33,918 nucleotides of DNA from Deltaproteobacteria bacterium (GTDB lineage: Bacteria > Desulfobacterota > Desulfobacteria > Desulfobacterales > ETH-SRB1), in contig JAFCZU010000004.1 of assembly GCA_019314185.1 (NCBI GenBank), positions 1 to 33,918 of the forward strand. Reading direction: 5' to 3'. Position numbers and translations under genes: made by a program. The notes under the pieces were generated by a model. The model worked only from the letters and a program-made list of their open reading frames with translations. It was not told the origin of the DNA and searched no databases. Below are positions 26,535-33,918 of the stretch, one piece after another (position 1 is the first letter of the stretch; the number at the start of each line of letters is the position of its first letter).

Positions 26535-26632
26535 CAATCCCTCAATCCTCTTAATTTTAGGAATTTTAGGTATCCTATTGATTTCAATCCTTCAATCCCT
26601 TAATCCTCTAATCCTCTAATTCTCTAATCCCT
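26535..26632. repeat. 8-base tandem repeat array between hemA and fabD
   Basis: Six contiguous octamers at 26585-26632: CAATCCTT, CAATCCCT, TAATCCTC, TAATCCTC, TAATTCTC, TAATCCCT. Two more lie at 26535-26550 (CAATCCCT, CAATCCTC). Between them is a partly degenerate stretch. It runs almost to the hemA stop codon. Confidence 0.85.
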
Positions 26633-26633
26633 G

Positions 26634-27902
26634 TCACTCGTCTAATTTAAAAAGTTTACGTGTAATATCAAGGTAAATTGACTTGTTTCCCTGACAACCA
26701 TTTTTTTTTAAAGAAATGGTCGGATCATGCAATATTTTGTTTATAAGCCCGTTTGTCATTTTGTAAATGGCTTGACAATCATCATCTGACAGGTGCTTTA
26801 AAGATTGCATGGTTTTTGTAAGTTCAGCTTTAGCAATAGCATCGAATTTGTTTCTTAAAGCAACTATTGTGGGCACTACATCCAGGCTTTCATGCCATTG
26901 CTGAAAAGTAATTGCAGACTCTTCAATGATCCTTTCCCCTTTTAAAGATTCCTGCTTACGTTCTTCAATGTTTTCATCGATAATTTCTTTTAAATCATCA
27001 ATATCATAAACATATGAATTGGCTACTTTGTTTATTTCAGGGTCGATATCACGTGGAACAGCTATATCAATAAAGAAGATCGGACGGTTACGTCTTTTTC
27101 GCATAACCCCCTTAACCTGATCACGTTTAATAATAAAACCAGGAGAACCTGTTGAGCTTATAATAATATCAACGAACTTCAAATGCTCTGGTATTTCTTC
27201 AAGCCGTATAGCTTTGCCGTTGAAATGTCTGGCAAGATCAACACCTCGCTTAAAAGTTCTGTTTGCGACGAAGATACTTCCTATTCTGTTTCTTATCAGG
27301 TGTTCAACTGCAAGCTCAGCCATTTCGCCTGCACCGATAAGAAGCACATTTTTCCCTTCAAGGCTGCCGAATATTTTTCGTCCAAGTTCGATTGCCGCAT
27401 AACTTATTGATACTGCATTGTCTCCAATTCCTGTTTCAGTTCGAACACGTTTCGCCACAAAAAAGGTTTTATGCATCAGCCTGTTAAGAATAACACCTGC
27501 TGTCTTTTTGTTGGTGGCCGCAGCATAAGCCTCTTTTATCTGGCCTAATATCTGCGGTTCTCCTACAATCATCGAATCAAGGCTGGACGCAACCCTGAAA
27601 ATATGCTGAACAGCCATGTTGCTCTTATGAATATAAAAAGACTCTTCAAATTGACTGACCGGCAGATTTTTTACTTCAGCAATATAGGTTTTGACAGCAT
27701 CAACAGCTTTTGGCATGTTTTCAGTTGTTATAAGCACCTCAACACGGTTGCATGTAGAAATAACCACGATTTCGCTGATAGCAGGATATTTTTGCAGTGT
27801 CTCCATGGCAACAGCGCTTTCATCCTTTGAAAAAGCAATACATTCTCTTAGTTCCACAGGCGCTGTTTTATGATTTAACCCTAATAAAACTATATCAAGC
27901 AT
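26634..27902 (-). CDS. hemA: Glutamyl-tRNA reductase
   Basis: 422 residues. It reduces Glu-tRNA to glutamate-1-semialdehyde, the first step of C5-pathway tetrapyrrole synthesis. Visible are 'LGLNHKTAPVELRE' (8-20), the nucleophile Cys51 in 'STCNRVEV', 'DSMIVGEPQILGQIKEAY' (109-126), the NADPH-binding 'GAGEMAELAVEHL' (190-202), 'STGSPGFI' and the C-terminal dimerisation helix ending about 422. It is transcribed after ccsA, 32 bases away, in a tetrapyrrole/cytochrome cluster with the met8-like gene upstream. hemC, which often follows, is not here. Confidence 0.97.
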   Translation of the reverse strand: MLDIVLLGLNHKTAPVELRECIAFSKDESAVAMETLQKYPAISEIVVISTCNRVEVLITTENMPKAVDAVKTYIAEVKNLPVSQFEESFYIHKSNMAVQHIFRVASSLDSMIVGEPQILGQIKEAYAAATNKKTAGVILNRLMHKTFFVAKRVRTETGIGDNAVSISYAAIELGRKIFGSLEGKNVLLIGAGEMAELAVEHLIRNRIGSIFVANRTFKRGVDLARHFNGKAIRLEEIPEHLKFVDIIISSTGSPGFIIKRDQVKGVMRKRRNRPIFFIDIAVPRDIDPEINKVANSYVYDIDDLKEIIDENIEERKQESLKGERIIEESAITFQQWHESLDVVPTIVALRNKFDAIAKAELTKTMQSLKHLSDDDCQAIYKMTNGLINKILHDPTISLKKNGCQGNKSIYLDITRKLFKLDE

Positions 27903-27934
27903 AACTTATCTTTAGTCTAACGTGTTACGGCGGT

Positions 27935-28753
27935 TCAAAATTTGATTACTTCTGTATGATGTCCATGCAATAGAATGTTGACACCAAAAAAAGTGAATAA
28001 AAGCACTACAAAACCAATAATAGCCATTATAGCCGTGCGTCTTCCCCGCCATCCAACAGCGATACGCTCATGCAGCAAAGCAGCATACAATAGCCATGTT
28101 ATGACGGACCAGACTTCTTTTGGATCCCAGCCCCAGAATCTTCCCCAGATTGTTTTTGCATATACAAAACCGGCAATAAGACCTATTGTAAGCAATGTAA
28201 ATCCTGCTACTATGCTTGCATATCCTACGGTATCAAGCAGTTCCAGTGAAGGCAGACGCTTGAAAAAAAAGCCGTGTTTTTTAGTTTTGATTGCATGTTC
28301 CTGAAGCAGGTACATTATGCCTACACCGCAGGCTATGGCGAACGATGCTTCGCCGATCAGTAACATTATCACGTGAAAAACAAGCCAGACATTAGTGAGA
28401 ACACTTTTGGCCTGTTCCGGCTCAATGGGCAGGCGTGATGCAATCAGCATAACAACTGCGGCAAGTGGAGCAACATAAACGCCAAGAATCTTCAGGTTAT
28501 ATTTATACTTGAATATAATAAATACACCGGCCATGGCCCACCCTGCTATTGCGAAGGTTTCGTGAAGATTATGAACATGGACGCCCGATTTAATAAACAC
28601 GTAACCAATTGCTGCTGAATGACATAAAAAACCGGTCGCCAGCAAATAAAAACCGGTTTGATGGAGATAGTTTTTCTGAAATAAAAGATATGTAACATAT
28701 CCTGCTGTGCTTAGCGCATAGAGCAGGATTGTAATTGTGATCACAATATCCAT
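27935..28753 (-). CDS. ccsA: CcsA/ResC-type cytochrome c assembly protein
   Basis: 272 residues from the ATG at 28753 with AAGGTG 7 bases ahead; a GTG at 28762 is the alternative. It is a membrane protein with about eight hydrophobic segments, and carries the tryptophan-rich haem-handling motif 'WGRFWGWDPKEVWS' plus His residues in 'HNLHETFAIAGW' and 'WLVFHVIMLLIGEASFAIA'. In system II cytochrome c maturation CcsA carries haem across the membrane to apocytochromes. Members this short, next to hemA, are also called HemX and may instead affect glutamyl-tRNA reductase. The location before hemA is the usual one in deltaproteobacteria. Confidence 0.92.
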   Translation of the reverse strand: MDIVITITILLYALSTAGYVTYLLFQKNYLHQTGFYLLATGFLCHSAAIGYVFIKSGVHVHNLHETFAIAGWAMAGVFIIFKYKYNLKILGVYVAPLAAVVMLIASRLPIEPEQAKSVLTNVWLVFHVIMLLIGEASFAIACGVGIMYLLQEHAIKTKKHGFFFKRLPSLELLDTVGYASIVAGFTLLTIGLIAGFVYAKTIWGRFWGWDPKEVWSVITWLLYAALLHERIAVGWRGRRTAIMAIIGFVVLLFTFFGVNILLHGHHTEVIKF

Positions 28754-28795
28754 TGATAACACCTTCGAGTTAGCGCGCCTTCGGTACGGACATGA

Positions 28796-28823
28796 GCACT
28801 TTAGCTCACTTTAGGCACTTGTA
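28796..28823. repeat. Second copy of the CACTTTAGGCACTT repeat
   Basis: 28 bases, 27 identical to 12546-12573. It lies between ccsA and the met8-like remnant, and supplies the last codons and stop of that remnant's frame. Confidence 0.8.
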
Positions 28824-28900
28824 TTCATCAATGACTCAAACTTATAGCCTTTGCCAAGGATCTCAAAAAGAAGAGAATTTATATCTTCTTTTTTATTGTT
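28811..28900 (-). pseudogene. Detached C-terminal remnant of the met8/cysG-like gene
   Basis: Thirty codons in a different frame from the gene just upstream: 'NNKKEDINSLLFEILG' then 'KGYKFESLMN', ending TSA-stop where the dispersed repeat begins. This is what the C-terminal helix of a precorrin-2 dehydrogenase/ferrochelatase would look like. It has no start of its own and starts 3 bases after the stop of the upstream gene. Confidence 0.7.
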
Positions 28901-28902
28901 CT

Positions 28903-29427
28903 TTATGCTTCCGGTTCGTGTTTTTCGCTTAAAAGTTTTTTTCTTATAGCTCCCATTAGCCGGAGGAATTCTGCATACTCAACACCAAATTGTCTTTCAA
29001 GTTCTTTCCGAAGTGTTTTTGCAAAAGCAGGACTTTTCCCTGAAGTAGAGATGGAGATCATAAGGTCCCCTCTATTCACGATAGCCGGGAGTATGAAGTT
29101 GCATACTTCGGGGCGGTCGGCAATATTGCACAGCATGTTAAGTTTCTCTGCGTCAGCGCTGATCTGATGGTTTAATTCTTCGTCATCGGTTGCGCCAATG
29201 ACAAGAAATGTTCCGTCAAGATCAGAGGTTAGATAAGAGCGCTTTTCCCATGCAATCAAGCCATTATCAACAAGCTCCAGCAGTTTTTCGCTAGCATCAG
29301 GGCTGACAAGAGTTACCTTTGCGCCGCAATCCAGAAGTGTTAAAACCTTACGAGTGCCGACAGAGCCACCACCCACAATCAGGCACTTTCTATTCAAAAC
29401 ATCAAGATTTATCGGATAATATCTCAT
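28903..29427 (-). CDS. Precorrin-2 dehydrogenase / sirohydrochlorin ferrochelatase-like, C-terminally truncated
   Basis: 174 residues from the ATG at 29427 (MRYYPINLDVLNRK); the frame is open back to 29499, but that extra stretch is repeat-derived. The family (Met8, N-terminal half of CysG) oxidises precorrin-2 with NAD and inserts iron to give sirohaem, the cofactor of sulfite and nitrite reductases. The NAD motif 'LIVGGGSVGTRK', the active-site region 'NIADRPEVCNFILPAIV' and 'ISTSGKSPAFAKTLRKELE' are intact. The protein ends at 'KHEPEA', about 45 residues short of the usual length, and the missing end is still legible out of frame downstream. The catalytic domain is kept but the dimerisation region is lost, so activity is uncertain. 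Confidence 0.88.
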   Translation of the reverse strand: MRYYPINLDVLNRKCLIVGGGSVGTRKVLTLLDCGAKVTLVSPDASEKLLELVDNGLIAWEKRSYLTSDLDGTFLVIGATDDEELNHQISADAEKLNMLCNIADRPEVCNFILPAIVNRGDLMISISTSGKSPAFAKTLRKELERQFGVEYAEFLRLMGAIRKKLLSEKHEPEA

Positions 29428-29455
29428 AAAGACCAACCTGTTATAAAAAATTAAA

Positions 29456-29533
29456 TAACCGTTCACGGTTGTCGGTTTGCAGTTCACAATTTTTTTCAAC
29501 CGTGAACCTATAACTGTAAACTGTGAACGGTTA
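29456..29533. repeat. Imperfect inverted repeat of GTTCACGGTT words
   Basis: TAACCGTTCACGGTT (29456-29470) pairs with AACTGTGAACGGTTA (29519-29533) with one mismatch. Further GTTCAC/GTGAAC words lie inside. It fills the gap between the cyclophilin and the met8-like gene. Confidence 0.6.
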
Positions 29534-29585
29534 CAAAATTAGTCTATCATTTTTTTTATCATACATCAACTCTTTTCACACACAG

Positions 29586-30422
29586 CTACTGCGAAACATT
29601 ACGACGTATCGAAATGATTTTTACATCTTCAACCGGCTTGCTTCCGTTGTCAACAGTAACAGCTTCTATTTTATCGACCACATCCATGCCCTTTATTACC
29701 TTGCCGAATACGGTATGTTTGCCGGTAAGCCAGTCAGTATCTATCAGGTTAATAAAAAATTGAGAGCCATTGGTGTTAGGCCCCGAATTAGCCATGGCCA
29801 GTGAACCGCGTACAGGAGAATGAGACGAACCCTTGTCGGAATATGAATAACCCATGTTTTCATAAGTTTTTTTGAGTGTAAGGGCTTTAAGTTCGATTTC
29901 AAGTTCATCACGTTTTTGATCAAGTTCTTTTTGTGAAGTAATACCCATTTTTTTAAACAGTGGCGCAAGAATGATATTCTGGTAATCCTCCTGACTGCGA
30001 ATCATCAGAAAAGGATGTGGACCCTCCTTGGGATCCATTGCCTTTAACTTGTCAAGGCCTAAAGCAGCAGCATTGATCTCATCAGCAAAAGAGTAGCCCG
30101 GCCCGCCTCTACCGTCGCCCTGTGGACAACCGCCCTGAATCATGAAGCCCTTGATTACCCGGTGAAAAATCAAACCGTCATAAAAAGGCTTTTTGACTTT
30201 TTCGCCTGTCTTTATATCTGTAAATTCCTTTGTGCCTTCTGCCAGACCAATAAAATTTGCCACAGTATCTGGGGCATCGTTTTGAAACAGTTCCACTTCA
30301 ATATCGCCTAAATTTGTTTGAATGCTATACACAAGATTCTCCTTTTTTTTTGACTCACCACTCCATGCAGTTGCCGCTAAAACGATTAAAATGAATACTA
30401 CTGTGATTACGTTTTTTTTCAT
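29586..30422 (-). CDS. Exported cyclophilin-type peptidyl-prolyl isomerase with a long insertion
   Basis: 278 residues with a signal peptide (MKKNV, a hydrophobic core to about residue 17, then 'AATAWSGES'), so it is probably periplasmic. The cyclophilin domain is split. The first half has '[13 protein letters not shown]' (catalytic R88, F93 and Q96 by human cyclophilin A comparison) up to 'SFADEI'. The second half starts at '[20 protein letters not shown]' (205-224) and includes 'KHTVFG'. The roughly 87 residues between are charged and helical. Such an insertion is larger than in usual bacterial PpiA/PpiB. It speeds proline isomerisation in folding proteins. The DHH gene lies 89 bases upstream on the same strand. 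Confidence 0.93.
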   Translation of the reverse strand: MKKNVITVVFILIVLAATAWSGESKKKENLVYSIQTNLGDIEVELFQNDAPDTVANFIGLAEGTKEFTDIKTGEKVKKPFYDGLIFHRVIKGFMIQGGCPQGDGRGGPGYSFADEINAAALGLDKLKAMDPKEGPHPFLMIRSQEDYQNIILAPLFKKMGITSQKELDQKRDELEIELKALTLKKTYENMGYSYSDKGSSHSPVRGSLAMANSGPNTNGSQFFINLIDTDWLTGKHTVFGKVIKGMDVVDKIEAVTVDNGSKPVEDVKIISIRRNVSQ

Positions 30423-30511
30423 TATGTTGATTACCTTATCTAAGCTTAAGTGTTAAAATAAAATATTTAACCCTGAACCGTGAACTGCGGAACTTTGAAC
30501 CTGAGCAGTTA

Positions 30512-31498
30512 CTAACTCACAACTTTTTTTTCGATCTTTTCGATTATCCATTTTAATAATTTCTTATCATCCTCAGAGGTTACAATCCTGTTTAGATCGG
30601 CAATCGAAATCTCGGCACGAGCCATGCTTTTATGGCCGCCTGCCGAGCCAATAGCGCTAAAACTCTTTTTTGCTACATCGCCAGCATTCCTGCATACGCC
30701 GTCATTTCTAAAAACTATTATCAGTTTTTTTCCGTAACTGCCTGAAACAATACTCCATCTGACCGAATTTACACGCATAAAAAAATCTGCAATAAGCACA
30801 CATACATCCGGGTTCTCTACAGTTCCAAGATGGACGTATATCCTGCCTTTACGCATACGCTTACTCAGAAGAGCCCTTCTAAAATACTTCAAAAAATCAA
30901 TTTGCAAATCCACATGTTCTATTTTCTGCGCAAGATGGATGTTAACATGGCAAAAAAGAAACTGAAATGCTCTGACATCTTCAAATGAAGTTTGCCTGAC
31001 AAAATTGTTTGTATCTGTTTTTATGGCAAAAAACAGGCCTGTAGCAAGTTTGGAGGAAGGTTTTATTTTGGCTGCCCTCAAATATTCGGTCAAAATACTG
31101 GCAGCAGCGCCGTATTGCGGGCGAATGTCCGTAAAAGAGGCCTGAGCGCCTGTTCCAGGATGATGGTCAATTATAACATCAGGGGTAATTTCTGAAAAAG
31201 ACTCATTATGTTCGGGCTGAGAATCAACCATGACAAAACGGTTGAAACCGGCCTTATCGATTTTTGATATATGTGTCAGCTTGACTCCCAAAAGCCGGAT
31301 CATGGCCAGGTTATCAGGACGTTTTATTATATTAATATTTGAAATATCTATGCCGGCTACTTTGCGCCACAGCAGTCTTTTAACTGCCATTGCACAGGCA
31401 ATCGAATCCGGATCAGCGTCAATTACAATTAGAACATGATCGTCACTTGAAAATTGATCATAGAAACGGCGCAATTTCTCAGAAGCAGAAAGACTCAT
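30512..31498 (-). CDS. DHH/DHHA1 family phosphoesterase (function unassigned)
   Basis: 328 residues, a distant relative of NrnA. The DHH motif is at 111-113 ('IIDHHPGT') and the DHHA1 glycine-rich 'GSAGGHKSMARAE' at 284-296, with the supporting Asp92 in 'MVDSQ'. The first metal motif is altered. The family has HxNPDxD, while here it reads 'VIDADPDSIA' (25-34), keeping the Asp pair but with Val where the His should be. That may change metal use or substrate. There are no CBS, RNase or membrane domains. It starts 31 bases after clpB on the same strand, so it is probably cotranscribed. Substrate guesses (short oligonucleotides, cyclic dinucleotides or phosphorylated nucleotides) are unsupported. 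Confidence 0.88.
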   Translation of the reverse strand: MSLSASEKLRRFYDQFSSDDHVLIVIDADPDSIACAMAVKRLLWRKVAGIDISNINIIKRPDNLAMIRLLGVKLTHISKIDKAGFNRFVMVDSQPEHNESFSEITPDVIIDHHPGTGAQASFTDIRPQYGAAASILTEYLRAAKIKPSSKLATGLFFAIKTDTNNFVRQTSFEDVRAFQFLFCHVNIHLAQKIEHVDLQIDFLKYFRRALLSKRMRKGRIYVHLGTVENPDVCVLIADFFMRVNSVRWSIVSGSYGKKLIIVFRNDGVCRNAGDVAKKSFSAIGSAGGHKSMARAEISIADLNRIVTSEDDKKLLKWIIEKIEKKVVS

Positions 31499-31529
31499 AT
31501 AAAAATATTACGATGAATTATGGTAGATT

Positions 31530-33918
31530 TCAATAATTTTCGACAGATGACAAATTACGAAAAACAATTTGATTATTTTCCACATCAGCCTTTAGACTTG
31601 TTCCTTCGGAAACCTGCCCCTTAAGTATTTCCATGGCCAGTGGATTTTCAATATATTTTTGAATTGCGCGCTTTAAAGGCCGTGCTCCAAATATCTGATC
31701 ATATCCTTTTTCAGCAAGAAATGACATGGCTTCATCTGAAATGACAAGATTAATCTTTTTTTCAGAAAGTCTTGAGCCAAGTCTTTTTATCTGAATCCTC
31801 ACTATTTCACGAATCTGCTCAGACGTCAGGTTATGGAAAATTATTATGTCATCTATTCTGTTTAAGAATTCAGGTTTGAAAGCCGCGTGAAGGGCCTCTG
31901 TCATCCTGGCTTCCACCTCTTCCCGTTTTGAGATGCCAAGCTCCTGAATCCACTGACTGCCAACATTTGAAGTCATAATAATTATGGTATTTTTAAAATC
32001 GACTGTTCTTCCATGGCCGTCTGTCATTCGTCCGTCATCCAAGATCTGAAGCAGTACATTGAAAACTTCCGGATGAGCTTTTTCAATTTCATCAAACAGC
32101 ACTACGGAATACGGCCTTCTTCGTACAGCTTCGGTTAAATAACCGCCTTCTTCGTATCCAACATAACCGGGGGGTGCTCCGATAAGCCTTGAGACAGAAT
32201 GTTTTTCCATATATTCCGACATATCGATTCTTACCATTGCCTGTTCACTGTCGAAAATAAATTCTGCAAGAGCCTTGGCAAGTTCTGTCTTGCCCACACC
32301 TGTGGGCCCCATAAATATAAACGATCCAATTGGACGGTTTTGATCCTGTAACCCGGAACGCGCCCTGCGGACAGCATTTGAAACAGCTTCAACAGCTTCT
32401 TCCTGTCCAATGACTCTTTTTCCGATACAATCCTCCATGTGTACAAGTTTTTCCCTTTCACCCTCAAGCATCTTGCTGACAGGGATACCTGTCCATTTGT
32501 ATATTACTCTGGCAATATCTTCAGCATCAACCTCTTCTTTCAACATTTTTCTGTCTTTTTGAAGCTCTGAGAGTTTTGTTTTAGCTTCATCAAAACGCTT
32601 CTTAAGTTCAGATGCTTTTCCGTATCTGATTTCTGCAACTTTTGCCAGGTTGCCCTCTCTTTCAGCCTGCTGCTCCTCAATGCCAAGTTTCTCGATTTTT
32701 TCTTTTATTCCCCTTATATTCTTAATAGCATCTTTTTCGTTTAGCCAGTGGGCTTTCATTTCCTGGATTTCATCCTTCAAAGCTGCAATATCTTCTTCAA
32801 TCTTTATTAGACGATCTTTTGATACCTGATCAGATTCTTTTTTCAACGCTTCCCGTTCGATTTCAAATTGTGTGATTTTGCGCTGAATTTCATCTATCTC
32901 CACAGGCATGCTGTCTATCTCGATTCTGAGTTTTGAAGCACACTCATCAATCAGATCAATAGCTTTATCTGGAAGAAAGCGGTCTGTAATATAACGGTTT
33001 GAAAGCGTCGCGGCGGCAACAATAGCGGAATCCTTTATCCTTACTCCATGATGCACCTCATATTTTTCCTTCAGGCCCCGGAGGATTGAAATTGTGTCTT
33101 CAACAGTGGGTTCCTGTACCATAACCGGCTGAAAACGTCTTTCAAGAGCAGCATCCTTTTCAATATATTTCCTGTATTCATTCAAGGTGGTAGCCCCAAC
33201 GCACCGGAGGGTTCCTCTCGCAAGAGCCGGTTTCAACATGTTTGAAGCGTCCATCGATCCTTCACTCGCGCCTGCTCCAACCACGGTATGAAGCTCATCA
33301 ATGAAAAGTATAACCTCTCCTTCCGCCTGTTCCACTTCCTTTAATACAGCTTTCAGGCGGTCTTCAAATTCTCCCCTGTACTTGGCGCCAGCTATAAGCG
33401 CTCCCATATCCAGAGCAGCTACCCGCTTGTTCTTTAAGGTTTCTGCAATATCTCCCTCGACAATTCGCTGTGCGAGACCTTCGACAATGGCTGTTTTACC
33501 GACTCCGGGTTCTCCTATGAGAACAGGATTATTCTTGGTCCGTCTTGAAAGAACCTGTACAACCCGTCTTATTTCATCATCCCGCCCGATAACAGGATCG
33601 AGTTTGCCCAGACGGGCAAGATCTGTCAGATCACGGCTGAACTTGTCAAGTGCCTGGTATTTTTCTTCAGGATTCGGGTCTGTAATCCGCTGAGAGCCAC
33701 GGATATCAAGTAGAACTTTCAGAATCGATTCCCTCTTTATCCCATAACTGCCAAGAATCTTTGATGCTTCACAATCCTTTTTATCCGAAATCGCCAGAAT
33801 GATATGTTCTATGCTCACATATTCATCTTTCATATTAGCTGCTTCCACAAAGGAGGCATCCAGGACATCTTTTGTTATCTGTGATATATGAGCATCCCCC
33901 ATTCCGCTTCCGCTTACC
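31530..33918 (-). CDS. clpB: ATP-dependent disaggregase ClpB (N-terminus off window)
   Basis: The frame is open to the right edge, so the gene continues beyond 33918; the ATG at 33902 is internal. Close to 800 residues are seen of about 860. ClpB works with DnaK to pull proteins out of aggregates. Part of the N-terminal Clp-N repeat is present, then AAA1 with '[18 protein letters not shown]' and '[15 protein letters not shown]', a long middle coiled-coil (about residues 390-510) that marks ClpB rather than ClpA or ClpC, and AAA2 with '[17 protein letters not shown]', '[29 protein letters not shown]' and 'FDEIEKAH'. There is no ClpP-binding IGF loop. The promoter is outside the window. Confidence 0.97.
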   Translation of the reverse strand, partial: VSGSGMGDAHISQITKDVLDASFVEAANMKDEYVSIEHIILAISDKKDCEASKILGSYGIKRESILKVLLDIRGSQRITDPNPEEKYQALDKFSRDLTDLARLGKLDPVIGRDDEIRRVVQVLSRRTKNNPVLIGEPGVGKTAIVEGLAQRIVEGDIAETLKNKRVAALDMGALIAGAKYRGEFEDRLKAVLKEVEQAEGEVILFIDELHTVVGAGASEGSMDASNMLKPALARGTLRCVGATTLNEYRKYIEKDAALERRFQPVMVQEPTVEDTISILRGLKEKYEVHHGVRIKDSAIVAAATLSNRYITDRFLPDKAIDLIDECASKLRIEIDSMPVEIDEIQRKITQFEIEREALKKESDQVSKDRLIKIEEDIAALKDEIQEMKAHWLNEKDAIKNIRGIKEKIEKLGIEEQQAEREGNLAKVAEIRYGKASELKKRFDEAKTKLSELQKDRKMLKEEVDAEDIARVIYKWTGIPVSKMLEGEREKLVHMEDCIGKRVIGQEEAVEAVSNAVRRARSGLQDQNRPIGSFIFMGPTGVGKTELAKALAEFIFDSEQAMVRIDMSEYMEKHSVSRLIGAPPGYVGYEEGGYLTEAVRRRPYSVVLFDEIEKAHPEVFNVLLQILDDGRMTDGHGRTVDFKNTIIIMTSNVGSQWIQELGISKREEVEARMTEALHAAFKPEFLNRIDDIIIFHNLTSEQIREIVRIQIKRLGSRLSEKKINLVISDEAMSFLAEKGYDQIFGARPLKRAIQKYIENPLAMEILKGQVSEGTSLKADVENNQIVFRNLSSVENY

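Noticed and set aside
26535..26632. CRISPR-like array
   Set aside because: The period is 8 bases with no spacers; there are no cas genes anywhere in the window.

Overview
The window is about 34 kb of chromosome from an AT-rich Gram-negative bacterium, most likely a sulfate-reducer-type deltaproteobacterium (Desulfobacterota, Desulfobacterales-like). This placement is inferred from three things. The gene order met8-like / ccsA / hemA is typical of that group. The infB operon carries an nrnA gene and is followed by an M16 protease and dut. The short intergenic gaps are full of dispersed short repeats. No marker here fixes the species. Nearly all of it is housekeeping DNA. The accessory parts are the type III restriction fragment at the left edge, a radical-SAM/SPASM-TPR pair, a MITE-like element and many small repeats.

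Layout, left to right. (1) 1-1097: the C-terminal part of a type III restriction endonuclease on the plus strand, cut by the window edge. (2) 1316-6931, minus: aconitase A, then a B12-binding-type radical SAM protein, then a SPASM-like/TPR protein that begins one base after the radical SAM stop. (3) 6932-7703: a long non-coding stretch with repeats and a possible promoter. (4) 7704-11618, plus: rho, rpmE, prfA and prmC (transcription termination, ribosome, peptide release and release-factor methylation); prmC contains a five-copy octamer repeat. (5) 11647-24406, minus: one long translation/RNA-metabolism cluster. In transcription order it is rimP, nusA, infB, a broken ylxP (DUF503), rbfA, nrnA, truB, rpsO, pnp, an M16 protease, dut, and then a WalJ-like metallo-beta-lactamase fold protein. 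A tRNA-Gly(CCC) gene with a candidate promoter lies upstream on the same strand, and a strong hairpin terminator lies between it and rimP. This resembles the metY-rimP-nusA-infB arrangement of E. coli. (6) 24731-25275: a gap holding a 292-bp element with perfect 17-bp terminal inverted repeats. (7) 25276-25521: a small unknown protein on the plus strand. (8) 25531-33918, minus: clpB (N-terminus off the window), a DHH-family phosphoesterase, an exported cyclophilin with a large insertion, a truncated siroheme-synthase-type dehydrogenase, ccsA, hemA and fabD.

The points most worth following are these. ylxP carries one frameshift and one in-frame stop, yet keeps its TAATG and ATGA junctions with infB and rbfA. 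The met8/cysG-like gene has lost its C-terminus, whose remains are still readable downstream in another frame. The SPASM-like protein has no radical SAM core and is coupled to a separate radical SAM gene. The prmC repeat is translated. No convincing new defence or other multi-gene system was found.
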